Source: an uncultured Flavobacteriaceae bacterium
GTDB taxonomy: Bacteria; Bacteroidota; Bacteroidia; Flavobacteriales; Flavobacteriaceae
Length of the DNA: 64,000 nt
Assembly (NCBI GenBank): GCA_937901915.1
Contig: CALGUD010000147.1
Span: 62,001-126,000 of the forward strand
Direction: 5' to 3'
Shown: positions 35,367-42,079 of the stretch, piece by piece
How positions within the stretch are numbered: position 1 is the stretch's first letter
Layout: each line of letters opens with the position of its first letter
Notes under the pieces: model-generated
What the model saw: the letters and a program-made list of their open reading frames with translations, nothing else
Told to the model about the DNA's origin: nothing
The model's database searches: none
Program-made: the position numbers and the translations under genes

Positions 35367-37049
35367 ATGAAAAATTCTTTTAAAGTTTTAATTGCTTGTG
35401 CCTCAGCATTGGTAGCTTTTACCGGATGTAAAAAGTCGGGAGGATCCAGGGATGTTTCCAGAACTACTGGGTGGAATATCAATGACAGGGAAGGTGGATT
35501 TCAGTACAATTCTAACTTCAGGGAACAGGAAACGCCTCCGGGAACAGTCTTTATAGAAGGTGGAACTTTTATTAAAGGACAAGTGCAGGATGACGTTATG
35601 CATGACTGGAACAATACACCTACACAGCAGCATGTTCAGTCCTTTTACATGGATGAAACCGAAGTTACTAACGTAGAATACCTTGAGTATCTGGATTGGT
35701 TGAAAAGTGTTTTTTCAACGGAAGAACAGGGAGCTACAAACAGAGATATATATTTAGGTGCTTTACCGGACACTTTAGTATGGCATAACCGCCTTGGTTA
35801 TAACGAAGTAATGGTAAATAATTATTTAAGGCACCCTGCATATGGCAATTATCCTGTAGTAGGTGTTAACTGGGTACAGGCAGTACAATTTGCTGAATGG
35901 CGAAGTGACCGTGTACAGGAACTTATACTTGAGCGTGAAGGCTTTTTAGCACGAAATACCGGAATAGCTGCCTATAATGGAGAAACTGAAGGCGGAACTT
36001 TTAGTACAGGCACCTATATAAACAGTCCTTCTGATACTTACGGAGGCAGAATTGATTCCCTTCAGGGCAAACAGCAGAGAGATTCCGTAAATATATTTGC
36101 AAAAAGACAATCGGGACTTTTTCCTCCTGAATTCAGATTACCTACCGAAACAGAGTGGGAATACGCAGCCGCTGCACTTGTTGGCAAAAGAGAATATAAT
36201 AACTACAGAGGTAGAAAAAAATATCCATGGAATGGAGAATATACCCGTTCGGGTAAAAGAAGATTCAGAGGCGATCAGCTTGAGAACTTTAAACAAGGTA
36301 ATGGTGATTACGGTGGTATAGCCGGTTGGTCTGATGACGGAGCTGATATTACAGCCGAAGTAAGATCATACCCTCCTAACGATTACGGCCTTTATGACAT
36401 GGCAGGAAACGTTTCTGAGTGGGTTGCCGATGTTTACAGACCTATTGTTGATGATGAAGCTAATGACTTTAATTATTACCGGGGCAATGTTTATATGAAA
36501 TCTTCTATTGATGAAAATGGCAAACATAAAATTATTGACCCTAATAATATTGTTTATGACACCTTAAGTAACGGTCGGATTGTTGTGCGTGACCTCCCAG
36601 GGCAACTTGCAACTGTACCTCTTGATGAGGACGACACCTACCTGAGAACAAACTTTGATAAAAGTGATAACAGAAATTTCAGGGATGGTGATGCCGGATC
36701 TACAAGGTATTTTCACCTGTTCAGTGGTGCTGATGAAGAAGAACAAGAACAAGATCCAAATAAGAGAATGTACAATGCACCTTTACATTCTGTAAGCAAA
36801 GATTCCCTTGGCAACATAATTAAGGAATATGACCGGACAGATGGAAGAACTACTTTAATAGATGATGAAACAAGAGTTTACAAAGGAGGATCATGGAAAG
36901 ACAGAGCTTATTGGCTCGATCCGGCTCAACGTAGATTCTTACCACAATATATGGCAACTGATTATATTGGGTTCAGATGTGCCGTATCACGTGTTGGTGC
37001 AAAATCTAAAAGAGCTAAAACACCAAGAAATATTGGACCAAAAAGTTAA
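35367..37049 (+). CDS. gldJ: gliding motility lipoprotein GldJ
   Basis: GldJ is an essential gliding and T9SS lipoprotein, related to the FGE-sulfatase (formylglycine-generating enzyme) fold but not known to be catalytic. The lipobox is TGC with Cys21 (AFTGC). The FGE-like domain covers about residues 60-540: PPGTVFIEGGTFIKGQ, DETEVTNVEYLEYLDWL, FRLPTETEWEYAAAA, YPPNDYGLYDMAGNVSEW, and GGSWKDRAYWLDPAQRRFLP. The length of 560 fits. It lies upstream of murF and divergent from porV, as in other flavobacteria to my recollection; a terminator follows. Confidence 0.96.
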   Translation: MKNSFKVLIACASALVAFTGCKKSGGSRDVSRTTGWNINDREGGFQYNSNFREQETPPGTVFIEGGTFIKGQVQDDVMHDWNNTPTQQHVQSFYMDETEVTNVEYLEYLDWLKSVFSTEEQGATNRDIYLGALPDTLVWHNRLGYNEVMVNNYLRHPAYGNYPVVGVNWVQAVQFAEWRSDRVQELILEREGFLARNTGIAAYNGETEGGTFSTGTYINSPSDTYGGRIDSLQGKQQRDSVNIFAKRQSGLFPPEFRLPTETEWEYAAAALVGKREYNNYRGRKKYPWNGEYTRSGKRRFRGDQLENFKQGNGDYGGIAGWSDDGADITAEVRSYPPNDYGLYDMAGNVSEWVADVYRPIVDDEANDFNYYRGNVYMKSSIDENGKHKIIDPNNIVYDTLSNGRIVVRDLPGQLATVPLDEDDTYLRTNFDKSDNRNFRDGDAGSTRYFHLFSGADEEEQEQDPNKRMYNAPLHSVSKDSLGNIIKEYDRTDGRTTLIDDETRVYKGGSWKDRAYWLDPAQRRFLPQYMATDYIGFRCAVSRVGAKSKRAKTPRNIGPKS

Positions 37050-37070
37050 ATAATAATATATTGATTATCA

Positions 37071-37104
37071 AGCCCTGTTCCAAAACGGTATCAGGGCTTT
37101 TTTT
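37071..37104 (+). terminator. rho-independent terminator after gldJ
   Basis: A 7-bp stem AGCCCTG (37071-37077) / CAGGGCT (37092-37098), a 14-base loop and a T-tract to 37104. It lies just before murF and would separate the two transcripts. Confidence 0.8.
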
Positions 37105-37118
37105 ATACTTTATTTTTT

Positions 37119-38402
37119 ATGGATATAGAAAAATTACATTCTTTATTTTTAAAATGCACCCACGCATGTACAGATACAAGAAGCATTCAAAAAAACGACA
37201 TGTTTTTTGCCCTTAAAGGCCCTAATTTTAATGGAAATTCGTATGCTGTACAAGCACTCCAAAAAGGTGCGTCATACGCTGTGATCGATGAAAAAGATTA
37301 TTTAAACCCGGAAATTCCGCAAATACTATTAGTAGAGGACTCGCTTAAAACACTACAGGAGCTGGCAAGATATCACAGGCAAAAACTGGGTGTAAAAATT
37401 ATTTCTTTAACGGGCAGTAACGGCAAAACAACAACAAAAGAGCTTATTCATGCAGTGCTATCACTAAAATATAACACTGTAGCTACAAAAGGAAATCTCA
37501 ACAATCATATTGGCGTTCCTCTTACCTTACTTTCTATGAATGAGCAAACAGAAATAGGTGTAGTTGAAATGGGTGCAAATCACTTGAAGGAAATTGAATT
37601 TCTCTGTAAAATTGCGCAACCTGAATACGGATATATTACCAATTTTGGAAAAGCACACCTGGAAGGTTTTGGCAGTATTGAAGGCGTAATTAAGGGAAAA
37701 TCTGAACTGTATGAGTATCTCATCAACAATGATAAAACGGTTTTTATTAATGCCGATGATCAAATTCAGGTTAAAATCTTAAAAGATTACAATAAAAAGT
37801 TCAGCTACGGAACAAATACCGCAGCAAATCAACAAATAGAGTTATTAAATACACATCCTTTTGTTTCAGTAAAAACAGATTCAACCGAAATTGAAACCCA
37901 GTTGGTAGGTGTATATAATTTTCATAACATAGCCGCAGCTATAAGCATTGGCAAGTATTTTAATGTTCCCCTTGAAAAAATAAAACAGGCAATTAAAAAT
38001 TATGTGCCCGACAATAACAGATCGCAGATTATAAAAAGAGGAAATAAAGAAATTATTTTAGATGCATATAATGCCAATCCAAGTAGCATGAAAGCAGCTT
38101 TAGATAATTTTTCTGTTATAAGTGATAAAAGTAAAGCTGTTATTTTAGGTGACATGTTTGAAGTTGGGATTACAGCAGCACAAGAACATCAGGATATTGC
38201 AAACTATGCTTTAAAAAAGGAATTTAAAGAAATATTTCTTATCGGCGAAAATTTTAATAAGGTTGACGCGAATAATACCAAAAAGTTCAAAAGTTATGAA
38301 GATTTTAAAAATTACCTCACAACTACTGACCTAAAAGTAAAATATATCCTCATTAAAGGCTCCAGGGGAATGGCTTTAGAAAGAATTTTGACAATTATTT
38401 AA
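37119..38402 (+). CDS. murF: UDP-N-acetylmuramoyl-tripeptide-D-alanyl-D-alanine ligase
   Basis: MurF adds D-Ala-D-Ala to the UDP-MurNAc-tripeptide, completing the cytoplasmic peptidoglycan precursor. The ATP-binding P-loop is SLTGSNGKTTTKE (residues about 103-115), followed by NLNNHIGVPLTLL and GVVEMGANHLKEI; later motifs are HNIAAA and DAYNANPSSMKAAL. The 427-residue length is normal. It starts only 15 bases after the gldJ terminator. Confidence 0.96.
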   Translation: MDIEKLHSLFLKCTHACTDTRSIQKNDMFFALKGPNFNGNSYAVQALQKGASYAVIDEKDYLNPEIPQILLVEDSLKTLQELARYHRQKLGVKIISLTGSNGKTTTKELIHAVLSLKYNTVATKGNLNNHIGVPLTLLSMNEQTEIGVVEMGANHLKEIEFLCKIAQPEYGYITNFGKAHLEGFGSIEGVIKGKSELYEYLINNDKTVFINADDQIQVKILKDYNKKFSYGTNTAANQQIELLNTHPFVSVKTDSTEIETQLVGVYNFHNIAAAISIGKYFNVPLEKIKQAIKNYVPDNNRSQIIKRGNKEIILDAYNANPSSMKAALDNFSVISDKSKAVILGDMFEVGITAAQEHQDIANYALKKEFKEIFLIGENFNKVDANNTKKFKSYEDFKNYLTTTDLKVKYILIKGSRGMALERILTII

Positions 38403-38429
38403 TATTTTCATAGTTTTATTCTATATTTG
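38398..38429 (+). promoter_or_regulatory. candidate promoter for a small transcript
   Basis: TATATTTG (38422-38429) is an exact TAnnTTTG element; TTTA at 38398-38401, 20 bases upstream, is a weak -33 element. No gene follows on this strand for 2.5 kb, but a good terminator is at 38623-38656. Confidence 0.35.
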
Positions 38430-38656
38430 TGATAGTAATGTCCCCTACACTAAAGAAATATAAACTATTATCTTTATTTCCTTAATCCTACTATGTTAAA
38501 ATTACGTAAATATTTAGCTGTATTAAGTTCAGTTAAACTATATAAAAGCATTGTTAATTAATTCTGATAATAACGCAACCTTCAGAAGACATTAATAATA
38601 GTTAATTCAAACAAATCCTTAGAAAGCTTCAGCTGACACTGAAGCTTTTGCTTTTA
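38430..38656 (+). ncRNA. candidate small RNA of about 220 nt
   Basis: Between the convergent ends of murF and the Nudix-type regulator, a stretch is bounded by an exact -7 element (38422-38429) and a strong 10-bp-stem terminator (38623-38648). The only ORFs inside are tiny (15 and 22 codons), without obvious ribosome-binding or coding character. A non-coding RNA or a very small peptide gene is possible. It may also simply be the murF 3' untranslated region with its terminator. Confidence 0.3.
38623..38656 (+). terminator. rho-independent terminator in the murF-downstream region
   Basis: A perfect 10-bp stem AAAGCTTCAG (38623-38632) / CTGAAGCTTT (38639-38648), a 6-base loop, then TTGCTTTTA. 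It could end murF read-through or a separate small transcript. Confidence 0.75.
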
Positions 38657-38914
38657 TATAGTCTATCATTAAGATAAGAATAGTTTTAAACACAAAGAAG
38701 AGTAAAAAAATATAAGAAAAAAATCAATAGTTCCTTACCTTGAAATGTAATTTATGAACTTCATATCTTTTATTTACAGACAATGCACTTATCAATTATA
38801 CTTAGACCTATAATGAATACACTTATTCAAGCTCAAGTACTATGTTGAAATATGCATCAAAATCCAGAAATTAACCTTTCTTACTCAGCAGTAAACTTAA
38901 AAAAATAAAAAACA
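38657..38914. other. non-coding stretch before the Nudix-type regulator stop
   Basis: About 260 bases, very AT-rich, between the terminator above and the convergent end of the regulator gene. I see no ORF with coding character, no clear hairpin and no promoter pair. Confidence 0.4.
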
Positions 38915-39616
38915 TCAAATTTCTAAGTTAAACCCGGACTGTAAAAGTTTTTGGTAATTATCATAATCGAATTTATATAGTGTATCTGCTTTTGAAGAGC
39001 TTTCGCCTTTATCAGCAACCACTTTTAGTAAGCCGTTGATGGAAAGTATTTTTTTACTGAAATCATCGGAGTCAATATCCTGTTGATAAATAGCTTCATA
39101 CAAGCGGTGGAGTTGAGGCAGCGTAAATTTTTCAGGTAACAATTCAATCCCTATGGGCTGATAGCGGGCTTTACGTCTTAATATTATAAAAGCATCTTCC
39201 AGCATTTGATTATGATCCAGCACTAAATCCGGCAAATCCTCAATACGATACCAAAAAGCACCGTGCTTTTCAACAAACTTTTTATCATAATTGTCTAATC
39301 GAATCAATGCGTATTGTGCAATAGAAACACATCGAAAACCATCGTCCCTGTCCGCTTTACCATATGCCTTGATTTGATCGAAAAAAATATTATCAAGCCC
39401 GGTAAAATCTTTAATAACCCGGCTTGCAGCATCATCCATGTCCTCATCCAGGTCAATAATGTTACCAATAAGAGACCATTTTCCTTCATGTGGCTCCATT
39501 TTTCTCCTGAAAATCAATAACTTTAATTCTCCGGAATCGAAACCAAGAACAATACAGTCGGTAGCAACATACATTTTATTTTTATGTGCATAGTAATCGA
39601 TTACTTGCTTCTCCAT
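38915..39616 (-). CDS. Nudix-fold transcriptional regulator (NrtR/AraR type)
   Basis: A 233-residue protein with an N-terminal Nudix-like domain (about 10-145) and a C-terminal winged-helix domain (LPEKFTLPQLHRLYEAIYQ, FSKKILSINGLLKVV). The Nudix catalytic box is degenerate: where an enzyme has RExxEE, this has RVIKDF, so hydrolysis is unlikely and ligand sensing is expected. Bacteroidota members of this class regulate sugar use (AraR) or NAD metabolism (NrtR). No obvious target is adjacent, though glycoside hydrolase genes begin 2.5 kb away and are plausible candidates. A consensus promoter lies just upstream. Confidence 0.85.
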   Translation of the reverse strand: MEKQVIDYYAHKNKMYVATDCIVLGFDSGELKLLIFRRKMEPHEGKWSLIGNIIDLDEDMDDAASRVIKDFTGLDNIFFDQIKAYGKADRDDGFRCVSIAQYALIRLDNYDKKFVEKHGAFWYRIEDLPDLVLDHNQMLEDAFIILRRKARYQPIGIELLPEKFTLPQLHRLYEAIYQQDIDSDDFSKKILSINGLLKVVADKGESSSKADTLYKFDYDNYQKLLQSGFNLEI

Positions 39617-39624
39617 AATAAAAT

Positions 39625-39655
39625 CAAAATTAGTATTTTAACTAAGTTTTATAAA
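39625..39655 (-). promoter_or_regulatory. candidate promoter of the Nudix-type regulator
   Basis: On the minus strand TTTA (39655-39652) and, 19 bases further, TAATTTTG (39632-39625), an exact TAnnTTTG element. The leader would be very short. Confidence 0.45.
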
Positions 39656-39745
39656 GGTAAAAATAATAAATGTAATAACTACTTTCAATATTTTTATTCC
39701 CTAAATTCTTACAAATGTTGGTTAATTGGTATTTTAGAAAAGGTG

Positions 39746-40708
39746 TCAGTTTAAAAGCCTACTCTCAGTTTTTTTTAGTAACTCTCTAACCCGTTCTTTT
39801 AAACTTTCGGGTTCCAGGATTTTTGCATAATCTCCAAACATCATGTACCATCGGGAGAAACCATCCTTTAGATCATAAACCATAAACGTCATCTCTACTT
39901 TATCCGTTTTAATTTCTTCAGATACAAATCCGTAATGTTTTTTGCTTCCTTTAATGTATTTGGCAATATTTTTATCTACCTGGATTCGCACCTTTATTTT
40001 TGGCCTATCATCTTCTTTATGTCGATGGTCATCAATACTTCCGTGTTCCAAAGTAAACAATTTATCAGCTCTCTGAATTCGTAATATACGATCAGTTCGA
40101 AATTGACGATACGCTTTTCTTAAATGACAATATCCCAGTACGTACCAATAATTATTCTCATGAAAAAGTCCAACCGGCTCAATAAATCTTTCAGAAGGAT
40201 TATCTGCCTCAAGGGACTGGTATTTTAAATATACCTGTTTTTTCTCTGCTATACTTTCAAAAAGGATTTCTAAGGCATTGGGTATGGCCTCATTAAAAAG
40301 ATTCTGGGCAGGATCTATCATTACCTGCGATTCTAATGCTGCAACCCAATCTTTCTCTTTACCACGCAAAACGGACTTTAATTTATACATGGCCGATTCA
40401 TAATATGCCCCGAGTGATTTATCAGTAAACTTTTTCATAAGTTTTTCTGCTGCCACAAAACTTCCGGCCTCTTCACGGGTAAACATAACCGGAGGTAACC
40501 GGTAACCTTCCATAATAGAATAACCAACACCCGCTTCACTTGCAATGGGGACACCGGAGGCTTCCAAAGTTCGGATATCCCTGTATATAGTTCGTAAACT
40601 TACCTGAAAACGATCCGCCAGGTCCTGTGCTTTTACTATGCGGCGGGATTGTAATTGAATAAGGATTGCTACAATCCTGTCAAATCGTTTTACTGTATCA
40701 ATACTCAT
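39746..40708 (-). CDS. WYL-domain HTH regulator (YafY type)
   Basis: A transcription regulator of 320 residues. The start at 40708 (MSIDTVKRFDRIVAIL) is preferred to in-frame starts up to 40777 because a good promoter lies between them. An HTH_11/DeoR-like domain is at about residues 5-60 (LADRFQVSLRTIYRDIRTLEASGVPI), then a middle helical part (PVMFTREEAGSFVAAEKL), and the WYL domain at about 155-310 (RFIEPVGLFHENNYWYVLGYCHLRKAYRQFRTDRI). WYL proteins bind nucleic-acid-type or other ligands and often repress. It is divergent from the dinB-like gene, and two TGACA-N6-TGTCA repeats lie in between. Confidence 0.9.
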   Translation of the reverse strand: MSIDTVKRFDRIVAILIQLQSRRIVKAQDLADRFQVSLRTIYRDIRTLEASGVPIASEAGVGYSIMEGYRLPPVMFTREEAGSFVAAEKLMKKFTDKSLGAYYESAMYKLKSVLRGKEKDWVAALESQVMIDPAQNLFNEAIPNALEILFESIAEKKQVYLKYQSLEADNPSERFIEPVGLFHENNYWYVLGYCHLRKAYRQFRTDRILRIQRADKLFTLEHGSIDDHRHKEDDRPKIKVRIQVDKNIAKYIKGSKKHYGFVSEEIKTDKVEMTFMVYDLKDGFSRWYMMFGDYAKILEPESLKERVRELLKKTESRLLN

Positions 40709-40727
40709 AATAGCATAACATATATCC

Positions 40728-40757
40728 CAAAGATAAGATTTCATATTAAAGATTAAA
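40728..40757 (-). promoter_or_regulatory. candidate promoter of the WYL regulator
   Basis: On the minus strand TTTA (40757-40754) and, 18 bases further, TATCTTTG (40735-40728), an exact TAnnTTTG element. Its position supports the start codon at 40708. Confidence 0.5.
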
Positions 40758-40815
40758 CCGGATTTAAACATCATCAAACAAATTCATTTATACACACAAA
40801 GAAAAAACAATGGTA

Positions 40816-40831
40816 TGACAACATGATGTCA
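40816..40831. promoter_or_regulatory. inverted repeat TGACA-N6-TGTCA, candidate operator 1
   Basis: TGACA (40816-40820) and TGTCA (40827-40831) separated by six bases. An identical pair of half-sites occurs 101 bases downstream. Both lie between the divergent WYL regulator and DinB genes. Confidence 0.55.
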
Positions 40832-40916
40832 GTAGGGTTTATCTTTTTAAAATCAGTAGCTTGAAGTTCTTTTATTATCCCATAAAACTTAAAAATTCAT
40901 TTTTATTATTTTCTAC

Positions 40917-40932
40917 TGACACAGGGCTGTCA
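40917..40932. promoter_or_regulatory. inverted repeat TGACA-N6-TGTCA, candidate operator 2
   Basis: TGACA (40917-40921) and TGTCA (40928-40932), same half-sites and spacing as the copy at 40816, with a different six-base centre. It lies just upstream of the -7 element TAACTTTG (40944-40951) of the DinB-like gene, so a bound protein would block the -33 region. Confidence 0.6.
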
Positions 40933-40943
40933 CCATTCACTTT

Positions 40944-40951
40944 TAACTTTG
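40944..40951 (+). promoter_or_regulatory. -7 element of the DinB-like gene
   Basis: TAACTTTG fits TAnnTTTG exactly and lies 33 bases before the start codon at 40985. No good -33 element is present at the usual distance. Confidence 0.4.
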
Positions 40952-40984
40952 GCTTAAATTAATAATAACATAAAATTTTAAGGC

Positions 40985-41473
40985 ATGAGCACAACAGTAG
41001 AGTTGAACAAACAGGTAATTACATCATCAGAGTTATTAGAGCACTGGCAAGGTCATAGAAACCTAACCCGTAGAGTAATTGAAGCCTTTCCTGAAAAAGA
41101 ATATTTTAATTATTCTATTGGAGGAATGCGCACCTTTGCCGACATCACTATGGAACTTTTAGGAATAGCCGGTCCCGGAATTAAGGAAATAGCCACAGGA
41201 AAAACAGCAGAACTGAAAGAGCATTTTGACCATGAAAACAGGAAAGCTAAAATTCTTCAATTATGGGATGAAGCTACCGAAGTGATCAATAAGTATTGGC
41301 CGGAAATTAAACCGGATCGGTTTCATGAGACTATAAAAGCATTCGGACAATATGAAGGAACAGTATATTCTTCTATTTTTTATTTTATAGATAATGAAAT
41401 TCACCACCGTGGCCAGGGATATGTATATTTGCGGTCGTTAGGAGTAGAACCACCTGCTTTTTGGGATCGTTAA
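40985..41473 (+). CDS. DinB-family protein
   Basis: A 162-residue four-helix DinB/YfiT-like protein. The potential metal-binding His residues are in LEHWQGHRNLTRR at the N-terminus, in HFDHENRKAK in the middle and in DNEIHHRGQGYVYLRSLG near the C-terminus, the typical three-site arrangement; the last motif is the family signature. DinB-like proteins include thiol-dependent metal enzymes and detoxification enzymes, but the substrate here is unknown. It is divergent from the WYL regulator, which is probably its controller, a pairing common in Bacteroidota. Confidence 0.9.
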   Translation: MSTTVELNKQVITSSELLEHWQGHRNLTRRVIEAFPEKEYFNYSIGGMRTFADITMELLGIAGPGIKEIATGKTAELKEHFDHENRKAKILQLWDEATEVINKYWPEIKPDRFHETIKAFGQYEGTVYSSIFYFIDNEIHHRGQGYVYLRSLGVEPPAFWDR

Positions 41474-41496
41474 CCTTTAAACATAACAAGTTTAAA

Positions 41497-41715
41497 ATGA
41501 AAACAGTATTGGTATTTAAAACCTCAGTTACAAAAAAGAAGGAAATAAAGAAACTCCGGCCACTACTTAATGAACTAATTGGCCAAAACGGAAACTGGAA
41601 TTTTGATCTGGAAGATCGCGATAATATCCTCCGGGTAGAAACCCAGGCGCTACAAGCAAAAACTGTTTCATCAGCTTTACATAATAATCAATTTTATTGT
41701 GAAGAGCTACAGTAA
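41497..41715 (+). CDS. small conserved protein, possibly HMA-like fold
   Basis: The start at 41497 (MKTVLVFKTSV), 23 bases after the dinB-like stop, is preferred to the in-frame 41461, which overlaps it. The 72 residues alternate strand and helix (VLVFKTSV, KKLRPLLNELIG, NWNFDLED, ILRVETQAL, VSSALHNN), as in a ferredoxin-like or HMA-like fold, but without a CxxC metal motif. Probably co-transcribed with the DinB-like gene; a strong terminator follows. Function unknown. Confidence 0.65.
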   Translation: MKTVLVFKTSVTKKKEIKKLRPLLNELIGQNGNWNFDLEDRDNILRVETQALQAKTVSSALHNNQFYCEELQ

Positions 41716-41751
41716 ATCATTTTTTTAATCTGAAAATTAAACAACCATCAT

Positions 41752-41782
41752 AAAAGTGCACATAGTAAATGTGCACTTTTTT
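41752..41782 (+). terminator. rho-independent terminator after the DinB unit
   Basis: A perfect 11-bp stem AAAAGTGCACA (41752-41762) / TGTGCACTTTT (41770-41780) with a 7-base loop and T-tract. Being A- and T-flanked it could work on both strands. Confidence 0.85.
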
Positions 41783-41940
41783 GTCTCTCACAATATCTCT
41801 TATTAGGGAACATGGAAATAGATTTCTCCAACCTTTCAATAAATTTTATGTTTTTATATCCTATTAGATACATTTTTGCTTAAATTTATAATAAAAATGA
41901 GTAAAATGATAAAATAGTATCACGTTGTGCAAAATAATAA
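41783..41940. other. non-coding leader region of the carbohydrate locus
   Basis: About 160 AT-rich bases between the terminator and the GH2 promoter candidate. No ORF with coding character and no clear repeat was found. Confidence 0.4.
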
Positions 41941-41972
41941 TTAGTTAAAAAAAAATCACCTCCATACTTTTG
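41941..41972 (+). promoter_or_regulatory. candidate promoter of the GH2-GH97 genes
   Basis: TACTTTTG (41965-41972) fits TAnnTTTG exactly; TTAG (41941-41944), 20 bases upstream, is a weak -33 element. The start codon of the GH2 gene is 107 bases downstream, leaving a leader that contains several short inverted repeats such as ATTG-N6-CAAT near 42009. Confidence 0.4.
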
Positions 41973-42079
41973 AGAAAAATAAGAGATATCCCCTATCGAA
42001 CAACCGATTGTTTAATCAATTATTAAAAGATCAATAAAAAAGCACCTGCCTTCTTTTAAAATAAAAGCTTAAAACTAAA

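Noticed and set aside
41996..42040. Short inverted repeats such as ATTG-N6-CAAT before the GH2 gene as a Crp-type operator
   Set aside because: The half-sites are only four bases and the region is AT-rich; no second copy was found at other promoters in the locus.
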